Assembly (NCBI GenBank): GCA_039654915.1
Contig: CM077597.1
Location: forward strand, 81,842,001 to 81,906,000
Source: Aquilaria yunnanensis
Taxonomy: Eukaryota; Streptophyta; Magnoliopsida; Malvales; Thymelaeaceae
DNA length: 64,000 nucleotides
Direction: 5' to 3'
Under the pieces are notes generated by a model. That model made no database searches. It was not told the DNA's origin and worked only from the letters and a program-made list of their open reading frames with translations. Both the position numbers and the translations under genes were made by a program. Each line of letters starts with the position of its first letter. Position 1 is the stretch's first letter. Positions 56,753-64,000 of this stretch are shown piece by piece.

Positions 56753-59700
56753 TTATGCAAAGTATTTCTTTACTGCATCCGAATTTACTGGCTTCGGTAA
56801 TTCTCGTCCATCCATTTCTGTCAGAATTAGTGCCCCTCCTGAAAATGCTTTCTTCACGACATATGGCCCGTCATAATTTGGTGTCCATTTTCCTCTTGAA
56901 TCATGTTGCATGGGTAAAATTTTCTTGAGCACTATGTCACCTTCGTGAAATTGTCGTGGGCGAACCTTTTTGTTGTAAGCACGAATCATCCTTCTTTGAT
57001 AAAGTTGCCCATGGCAGAGGGCTATCATTCTTCTTTCATCAATTAGATTTAATTGCTCGTATCTAGCTTTGACCCATTCTGCTTCTCCTAATTGAGTATC
57101 CATTAGTACCCTTAATGAAGGAATTTCAACTTCGATGGGCAATACAGCCTCCATACCGTATACCAGAGAAAAAGGTGTTGCTCCAGTAGAAGTACGGGTA
57201 GAAGTTCTATAAGCATGTAGTGCAAAAGGTAACATCTCATGCCAGTCCTTGTAAGTGACGATCATCTTTTCAACAATTCTCTTGATATTTTTATTGGCCG
57301 CTTCTACTGCACCATTCATCATCGGTCGATAAGGTGCTGAATTGAGATGCTTGATTTTGAATTGCTGGCACAAAGTCTGCATCATTGCATTATTCAGGTT
57401 CGTGGCATTGTCTGAGATGATACACTCTGGCGGTCCATAGCGACAAATGATTTCTTTCTTAATGAACCGGCATACCACCTTTTGAGTTACGCTTGCATAA
57501 GACACAGCTTCTACCCATTTAGTAAAGTAGTCAATTGCAACTAGGATGAATTTGTGACCATTGGAAGCTTTAGGGGTAATCGCTCCAATAACATCGATTC
57601 CCCACATGGCAAAAGGCCAAGGTATTGCTGTTACATTAAGAGGAACAGGTGGAGCTTGGATCTTGTTGGCATATATTTGGCATTTGTGACATTTTCTTAC
57701 GTGATTGACGCAATCACTTTCCAATGTGAGCCAATAGTAACCAGCCCTCATTATTTGTCTTGCCATAGTATGACCACTAGTGTGTGCTCCACATATTCCA
57801 GAATGAACTTCTTCCATGATCTTTCGTGCTTCATGAGTATCTACACAGCGAAGTAGCATTGAGTCTGGGGTTTTCTTGTAAAGTATGTCTAGGTTTAAAA
57901 GAAAACCCATTGACAATCTTCGTAGAAATTTCTTGTCATTTTCTGATACTTCTGGTGGATATACTCTTTCTTGGAGGTATTTCTTGATATCGTGATACCA
58001 AGGCTTTCCATCCAATTCTTCTTCGATGCTCATGCAATAAGCTGGAGAATCTATTATTCTCATCTCGAACACAGGAGTATGCTCGGGGTCACTGATCTTG
58101 TACATAGCAGCCAAAGTAGCTAAAGCATCCGGTATTTGATTATCTTCCCTTGGAAGATGATGGAAGCTTATACTGTTGAATTTTCGAGCCAAGTCTAGTA
58201 TGAGCTTTTGGTAAGGGATCAATTTTGAATCCCTTGTCTCCCATTCTCCGTTGATTTGATATATGACTAATGCGGAATCCCCATAAACTCGGAGATTTCG
58301 CACTTTCAATTCCAGTGCCATTTGGAGTCCCATAGCACATGCCTCATACTCTACTATATTGTTGGTACAAGGAAATGTAATTTTTGCTGTAAGAGGGAAT
58401 TGCTCTCCACTTGGAGAGATGAGTATGGCTCCAATCCCTTGTCCCAAAGCATTAGATGCTCCATCGAATGCCATTTTCCATGTTTCATCATCTTTAGAGA
58501 CTTCCTGTTCTATCGTCATTATATCTCCATCAGGAAACTCCATTTTCATTGGCTCATAATCATCCAATGCTCTATCAGCCAGATATTCAGCAATCACACT
58601 CCCTTTTACAGCCTTTTGGGTGACATACTGTATGTCGTATTCAGACAACAGCATTTGCCATTTTGCGATCCTGCCTGATAAAGCTGGTTTCTCAAAAATG
58701 TACTTAATGGGATCAGTCTTGGAGATTAGCAATGTGGTGTTGTTGAGCATGTAGTGTCGTAGTCGGTGTGCTACCCATGCAAGGGCACAACAGGACTTTT
58801 CTACTATTGAGTATTTCGCTTCATATGTGGTAAGCTTCTTGCTCAAATAGTAAATTGCGTGCTCTTTCTTGCCTGTCTCATCACGTTGACCCAATACGGA
58901 TCCTAATGAAGAATCCTGTATGGATAAATATAGAATCAACGATTCTCCAGATCGGGGTGGTACCAAGACTGGTGGATTTGATAGATATTGCTTGATTTTC
59001 TCGAATGCTTCTTGGCATTCGTTATTCCACTCGATCGGATTGTTCTTCTTCAGTGATTTGAAAAGAGGTTCACACTTGGATGTCAATTGTGAAATGAACC
59101 TTGCTATGAAGTTGATTCTGCCCAGGAAACTTCTTACTTGTTTTGGAGTCTTCGGGGGTTGCATTTCTTGTATTGCTTTGACTTTACTCGGGTCAACTCG
59201 AATCCCATCCTTGCTGACCATGAAACCCAATAACTTTCCTGAAGAGGCTCCAAAAATACATTTGGCAGGATTCAACTTCAGTTGATATTTGCGAAGTCTA
59301 TCGAATAGTTTTCTTAGCACTTTTAGATGCCCCTTAGCAGTGAAAGTTTTGGCGATCATGTCGTCTACATATACTTCAATTTCTTTATGCATCATGTCAT
59401 GGAATAATGCAACCATGGCTCTTTGATATGTAGCACCAGCATTCTTTAACCCAAAAGGCATCACCTTGTAGTAGAAGGTACCCCAAAGGGTTATAAAGGC
59501 AGTTTTTATCATATCATCTGGATCAAGTTTGATTTGATTGTATCCAGAGAAGCCATCCATGAAGGAAAAATAGGAGTTTCCTGCGGTATTATCCACCAGC
59601 GTATCAATGTGAGGAAGTGGGAAGTTATCTTTAGGACTGGCTTCGTTCAATGGCCGGTAGTCCTGACAAACTCTTAGTTTCCCGCTTTCTTTCTTTTCGA

Positions 59701-60182
59701 CTGGAACAATGTTAACCACCCATTCTGTATATTCAGCGACCCCAAGGAATCCTGCATCCCACAGCTTTCGAATCTCATCTTTCACTCTTAAGATTAGATC
59801 CGGCTTTAATCTTCGTAACTTTTGTCTAACAGGCTTCGCCCCAGGTTTCAAGGGTATTTTGTGTAGTACTATGTCTGAGCTTAAGCCAGGCATATCTTGG
59901 TATGACCAAGCAAACACATCCACATATTCTTTCAATAAATGGACTAATTCTTCTTTTTCTTCAGGAGGGAATAAAGTGCCAATCTTGACTTCTTTTACAT
60001 CCTGACTGTCTCCCAGGTTGAATACCTCAGTTGGTTCTTGACTTGTTGCTCTTTCTTTTTCATCTCGCTCAATCATTTTTAATAGCTCAGGAGATACTTG
60101 AAGATCTTCGTCATCCGAGTCGGTAGTGTTTACAGGATTATCAAAGTTCATTCTTTCATTGTCATCAAAGAGAGTTTTGGGT
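56753..60182 (-). CDS. pol: Pol: reverse transcriptase, RNase H, second RNase H, integrase (Ogre/Tat)
   Basis: The frame is open from the splice acceptor (60182) to 56753; its first ATG at 60151 gives 1132 residues. Order from that ATG: RT at about 100-290 with YVDD near 262; a first RNase H near 400-500 (LSKKLTTYEAKYS); a second, archaeal-like RNase H near 558-690 (FDGASN, VEYEAC, GDSALV, PDALATLA); the integrase zinc finger near 785-830 (HSGICGAHTSGH, CHKCQ); and the integrase core with GID near 852, SDN near 914 and VEAANK near 950. The double RNase H is the mark of the Tat lineage. Copying of the RNA and integration of the DNA happen in the virus-like particle and nucleus. No stop or shift is seen. 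The frame is joined to gag-protease by an intron. Confidence 0.95.
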
Positions 60183-60380
60183 CTGCATTATCCAGAGAGA
60201 AAAGAAAGAGAAGAAAAAAAAATGGCACGAATGAGATGGATGCAAACTGGTACTTTATTTACAATGTGCATAAATCACAACTTTATTGGAATAAAAAGCA
60301 ATAACTAAAAGGTTCACTTAAACAAAGACTACACCCTATTGATTGAACCTTTCTTTAGGAGGTTTTTACTATTAGATTAC
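60183..60380 (-). other. Predicted intron between protease and reverse transcriptase
   Basis: On the minus strand GTAATC at 60380 is a donor candidate two bases before the gag-protease stop, and a long pyrimidine tract (TTTTTTTTTCTTCTCTTTC) leads to TGCAG ending at 60183. Removing these 198 bases joins codon bases AA and A into one lysine codon and continues PKTLFDDNERMNF into pol with no stop. Unspliced RNA would give gag-protease only. Ogre elements are known to splice an intron at this place. The donor is not a strong consensus. Confidence 0.75.
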
Positions 60381-63300
60381 TTTGGAAAGCTTTCGATTAT
60401 AACAGGCAGTTCTATCGCCTCCCAATTGTTCAGCACATCCCGTGGGCCACAAGGTTGAACAAGCTCCTCCTCTTCAGGTGAATCGCTGATGATTGCCTGA
60501 ATAGAAAGACTTTCAAAAGACTTGTTGATGTTGATAGTCAGCTTGCCTTCATTGTCATTTTTTGGAATGAGACCACCACTCACGAACGTTTCGGTGATTT
60601 CAGGGATATCCAGATTTCTTTCCTGGAGAGGATGCCCTGTTAATCGTGCAATCCTCTTTTCTCTCTTTTCAGCTATTGCCTTCATTTTATCATGTCTTGT
60701 CGGTGTGAAGCCTAGGCCGTATTTCCCTTCATTTGTGGTGATTTTCAATGGTTCTGTGATTCCTTGTAAATCTTGTCCCAGTCCTAACCCCGGTGAGTAT
60801 CCTCCTTTTATCATGAGTTTGGCAACCATGCGACTTGTTTTAGAGATGCTAGGAATGGGTTCTTCTTCATATTCACTGACATAAGCAGCATTGACAATCT
60901 CAAAAGACCTGAAGGAGCAATCAGGTACATTTTCATTGACTTCGACATATTGAGCATCCGCAGGTCTTGATAGCAAGATGTCTTCTTCAGCGAAGACCGT
61001 GATTATCTTTCCTTCAATAATGAATTTCATTTTCTGGTGTAATGAAGAAGGAATTGCTCCGGCCATATGGATCCATGGTCTTCCCAGCAGGCAGGTATAA
61101 GATGGACAAATATCCATGACTTGGAATGTGATGTGGAAAAGACAGGGACCAATCCCTATTGGTAGCTCTATTTCTCCAACAACATCTCTCTTCGTTCCGT
61201 CAAATGCTCGAACAACAATATGACTGTTGTTGAGGTATGATGGGTCTAAACCAATCTTATGTAAGGTTTCGAGTGGCATTACATTTAGAGCTGACCCATT
61301 GTCGATAAGAACTCTGGCCATAATCCGATCTTTGTATTTAATCGAAATATGCAGAGCCTTAGAGTGACTTCTTCCTTCTGCTGGTATCTCATCGTCAGTG
61401 AATGTGATGAGATTTTGTGCCGTGATGTTGTTGACAAGGTGGTCAAAGTTGTTCACGGAGATATCTTGTTCAACATAAGCCTTATTCAGGACTTTGAGAA
61501 GAGCTTCTCGATGGGCATCAGAACTTAAGAGTAATGAAAGTATGGAGATCTTTGCTGGCAGACGGTTCAACTGCTCCACGATACTATATTCACTTTGCTT
61601 TATGAGTTTGAGAAACTCAGTAGCTTGTTCATCTGTTACTGCTCGAGGCATCTCTTGCTCTTTAGATGTGTTAATAGGTCCATTTGCTGGATCCGTAACA
61701 TTCTTCTCTTGTTGGAGCTTGTTCATTTGCTCGGGAGAATAACACCGACCGCTTCTAGTCATGCCCCCAACTTCTAACGGAGTTGATGTGATGTTAGAAG
61801 TATAGCCATAGTTCCATGGAACAGTTTTGTCTGATTTGTACGGGAATGGCTTTGGAACTTGAATTCTTAAAGGCTTGAGAGCAGATTTTGATATTGGAAT
61901 GACTAGTGGTCTTGGCATGATATTGACTTCTTGTTCTTTAATTATCACATTCACGTCATCCTCTTTATCTGACATAAAAACGATGATTTGGGAGGAGTCC
62001 ATAAGACTTTGTAGACTTTTACGGAATTCTGGGCATTCTTGGATAGAATGACTCTTACTGTTATGAAAGTTGCACCACTCCTCATCCTCGACTTCTTTAT
62101 TTCCAGAAGACTTTCCTATGATAATCCCTTCTTTCACAAGGCATGAATATACATGCTTAAGAGGGGTTATGATATCATTGACTGTTTTCTTCATCGGCCA
62201 GTATTCTTCCATCATATTGACTGGTTTGGCTTGATGAGGAGGCAATGGATTATGAGTGACGTTTGGTTCATCGGAAAAGTCCAACCACTTTGACTCAATT
62301 AATTGTTGGACTATACGCTTCAATGCTATGCAATTTTCCAGTCCGTGGCCCACGGTACCATCATGATATGGGCAATTTATGTTAGGGTCATACCACCTTG
62401 GATACGGGGGTTCCAATGGCCTTGTAGGGATTGGGCGAATAAGTTGACTTTCGATGAGTTTTGGATACAGCTCAGTGTAAGTCATGGGAATTGGTGCGAA
62501 GATTTCTCTTGGTCTTGGTGCCGGTACTGGAGGAGTTGGAACAGGTGGCCGTAACTGATTAGGTCTGTTGGGAGGATAATTGTTGGGTCTATTGGGAAGA
62601 TAATCATTGGGCCTATTGGCAGAATAGGATAGGCGAGGTCCGGTGGCCACAGTGCCCACGAAGGGAATCCCTCTTCCTCTTCCTATTTGTTGTATTTCTT
62701 CATCTTTTCTTCTGGAAGGTCCTCCTCTTTTCATAGGATCGCTAAAGGATTCAGTAATCTTCCCAGTCCTGATACCATGCTCGATCCTTTCTCCAGACAT
62801 TACTACGTCGGAGAAGTTAGTTGCCGCATTGCCAATAAGTTTGTCATAATATGGGTATTTCAGTGTCTGGACAAATAAAGTGACCATTTCTCTTTCTGTC
62901 ATGGGTGGCTGAACCTGTGCAGCTAAGTCCCTCCACCGCTGCGCATATTCCTTGAAAGTTTCTAGCTTTTTCTTCTCCATGTTTTGGAGAGTTTGGCGAT
63001 CCGGAGCCAAGTCCATAACGTGTTTATAGTTGCCGATGAAGGCCTGAGCAAGGTCATTCCAAGTTTTTATGTTCCTTGGACCTTGGCTTAGATACCACTG
63101 TAATGCTGATTTTGTGAGACTTTCCTGAAAAAGTGCGATCCACACCTTTTCATCTTTTGTAAGTGGTTGTAGTCTCCTTAGGAACAATGTGATGTGAGTG
63201 ATGGGATCACTCGTTCCATCGTATTTCACGAAATCTGGCACCTTAAAATCTGAAGGGATTACGACATCTGGCACTAAGCAGAGGTCATCTACCGAGAGAG

Positions 63301-63640
63301 ATCCGAATATAGTGCCTCCTTCAATGGCTCGCAGTCGCTTTTCTATTGTTTCGAGTTTTTGAGATTCTGCTTCTTCTTTTGGTAATGTCTTCTTCTCTTC
63401 CTGTACAGTGTCTTGTTTCAGGTGAACACTAGCAGACGGTCCTGATTCTTGAAACAGGTTTTCTTGGACTGAGACTCGTTGCGGGGTGAATCCCGGGGGA
63501 TAAGTGGGATCTTGCACTTCTTTGATGGGGACTTGAGTTGCTTTCCCTTTGATTAATTCCATCAATTGTCTCATCTGTTCTGACATACTTTCAATCTTGG
63601 ACTCCATCTCCATGAGACGTCCTTCGGCTTGTTCTGCCAT
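60377..63640 (-). CDS. gag-pro: Gag and aspartic protease with a G-patch domain (Ogre/Tat)
   Basis: 1087 residues. A short heptad-like helix (MAEQAEGRLMEMESKIESM) opens it; the gag domain runs about 130-300 (FVKYDGTSDPITHITLFLRR, ALQWYLSQGP, FKEYAQRWRDLAAQ). Pro-rich linkers follow, then two C/H clusters near 425-440 (CPYHDGTVGHGLENC) and 520-535 (CNFHNSKSHSIQEC). The protease is near 770-870, with IDNGSALNVMP where many retroviral-type enzymes have D(S/T)G, and LLGRPWIH. A G-patch-like part (GGYSPGLGLGQDLQG) sits near 945-985. Gag packages the RNA and the protease cuts the polyprotein. Fully open; it ends at TAA 60377 unless the intron is spliced. Confidence 0.93.
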   Translation of the reverse strand: MAEQAEGRLMEMESKIESMSEQMRQLMELIKGKATQVPIKEVQDPTYPPGFTPQRVSVQENLFQESGPSASVHLKQDTVQEEKKTLPKEEAESQKLETIEKRLRAIEGGTIFGSLSVDDLCLVPDVVIPSDFKVPDFVKYDGTSDPITHITLFLRRLQPLTKDEKVWIALFQESLTKSALQWYLSQGPRNIKTWNDLAQAFIGNYKHVMDLAPDRQTLQNMEKKKLETFKEYAQRWRDLAAQVQPPMTEREMVTLFVQTLKYPYYDKLIGNAATNFSDVVMSGERIEHGIRTGKITESFSDPMKRGGPSRRKDEEIQQIGRGRGIPFVGTVATGPRLSYSANRPNDYLPNRPNNYPPNRPNQLRPPVPTPPVPAPRPREIFAPIPMTYTELYPKLIESQLIRPIPTRPLEPPYPRWYDPNINCPYHDGTVGHGLENCIALKRIVQQLIESKWLDFSDEPNVTHNPLPPHQAKPVNMMEEYWPMKKTVNDIITPLKHVYSCLVKEGIIIGKSSGNKEVEDEEWCNFHNSKSHSIQECPEFRKSLQSLMDSSQIIVFMSDKEDDVNVIIKEQEVNIMPRPLVIPISKSALKPLRIQVPKPFPYKSDKTVPWNYGYTSNITSTPLEVGGMTRSGRCYSPEQMNKLQQEKNVTDPANGPINTSKEQEMPRAVTDEQATEFLKLIKQSEYSIVEQLNRLPAKISILSLLLSSDAHREALLKVLNKAYVEQDISVNNFDHLVNNITAQNLITFTDDEIPAEGRSHSKALHISIKYKDRIMARVLIDNGSALNVMPLETLHKIGLDPSYLNNSHIVVRAFDGTKRDVVGEIELPIGIGPCLFHITFQVMDICPSYTCLLGRPWIHMAGAIPSSLHQKMKFIIEGKIITVFAEEDILLSRPADAQYVEVNENVPDCSFRSFEIVNAAYVSEYEEEPIPSISKTSRMVAKLMIKGGYSPGLGLGQDLQGITEPLKITTNEGKYGLGFTPTRHDKMKAIAEKREKRIARLTGHPLQERNLDIPEITETFVSGGLIPKNDNEGKLTININKSFESLSIQAIISDSPEEEELVQPCGPRDVLNNWEAIELPVIIESFPK

Positions 63641-63828
63641 TAATCTTGTTTGGAGTCGAGTTGAATATCGGTGTTGAGGTCCAATTTTACCCTTTTAAAG
63701 GAATATTTATTTTATTAGATTCTATGTGTGTATGATTGATGTGATGGATGCATGCATGAATATTGTAAATACTTGGTGAAAGAAGAACTATAATGGAATT
63801 TCTCAATTACATTCAGCAAAAGGTTTGT
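63641..63828. other. Spacer between the upstream ORF and gag
   Basis: 188 bases without a coding frame; the gag ATG at 63640 follows. Confidence 0.5.
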
Positions 63829-63999
63829 TTAAAAGAAACGACCCAAAGTACAATACTGCTTTCTGGCCTTAGATATGAACTCCATCATTCTTTGAACATT
63901 TACTGATGGAGTAGGACAGCTCAGTTCTTCTAACTCCTTGGCTTCTTCGCCCATTAGTTGGGCTTGTTCTGTAACTTTTCTGACTTCTACCAAAAATGT
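63829..63999 (-). CDS. End of the extra ORF upstream of gag (partial)
   Basis: On the minus strand a frame enters from the right edge and runs about 56 codons to TAA at 63829-63831 (EVRKVTEQAQLMGEEAKELE, then SVNVQRMMEFISKARKQY). It is acidic and helical in character. Ogre elements have an ORF of unknown function at this place. Only its end is in the window, so identity rests on position. Confidence 0.55.
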   Translation of the reverse strand, partial: TFLVEVRKVTEQAQLMGEEAKELEELSCPTPSVNVQRMMEFISKARKQYCTLGRFF

Positions 64000-64000
64000 T

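Larger units (their letters stand above)
44322..64000 (-). mobile_element. Ogre/Tat-type LTR retrotransposon carrying cargo genes (5' end outside window)
   Basis: On the minus strand: end of an extra ORF (63829-63999), gag-protease, an intron, RT-RNase H-second RNase H-integrase, cargo ORFs, tandem repeats, a polypurine tract and a 4.16-kb 3' LTR. Two RNase H domains mark the Tat lineage of Ty3-gypsy. An ORF before gag and a spliced intron between protease and RT are known from Ogre elements. Gag-protease and pol are both fully open, suggesting a fairly young, possibly active copy. It inserted into the fourth tandem unit; the predicted 5-bp target duplication is GATCG (44317-44321). Confidence 0.9.

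Overview
The window is nuclear DNA of a flowering plant, probably a eudicot. It is AT-rich and has intron-containing plant gene remnants (a terpene synthase of the TPS-a type and a fragment of proteasome subunit RPN9), plant LTR retrotransposons of the Copia, Tekay-like and Ogre/Tat types, and CACTA, PIF/Harbinger, hAT and Mutator-like DNA elements. Species and chromosome cannot be told. I see no rRNA, tRNA or CRISPR array and no intact ordinary host gene.

Layout. 1-6.0 kb: inverted repeat arms (1-625 and 5385-5996) enclose the end of a CACTA-like element with a captured RPN9 exon, a scrap of Ogre-type LTR and a 1.24-kb duplicate of Copia DNA. 7.1-12.9 kb, minus strand: a seven-exon terpene synthase pseudogene with two premature stops, a one-base deletion in exon 4 and a degraded second metal-binding motif; intron 5 holds a CACTA MITE and a long fold-back element. 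13.4-25.0 kb, minus strand: a decayed Copia element cut in its RNase H region by a 5.6-kb PIF/Harbinger element. 26.7-44.3 kb: four tandem LTR-plus-short-internal units of a non-autonomous Tekay-like retroelement, interrupted by a Mutator-like element, a hAT element and a 3.5-kb solo LTR, each with a target site duplication.

44.3-64 kb, minus strand: most of one Ogre/Tat-type retrotransposon inserted into the fourth tandem unit. Its 3' LTR is 44322-48480; its 5' LTR lies past the right edge. Transcription runs right to left: the end of an extra upstream ORF, an open gag-protease frame, a 198-bp intron whose removal joins it in frame to an open RT/RNase H/second RNase H/integrase frame, then about 8 kb of cargo before the polypurine tract. 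The cargo is four tandem 182-residue zinc-ribbon-like proteins of unknown function, an intronless LOG-like gene (the cytokinin-activating phosphoribohydrolase family), and a 21-copy 86-bp hairpin repeat. Most cargo genes, LOG included, have a similar TATA module upstream, and the spacer between these genes has been amplified into 87-bp repeats upstream of LOG. This looks like an array of promoter-ORF cassettes inside a retrotransposon, one slot of which holds a captured hormone-activation gene. It is the most unusual thing in the window.
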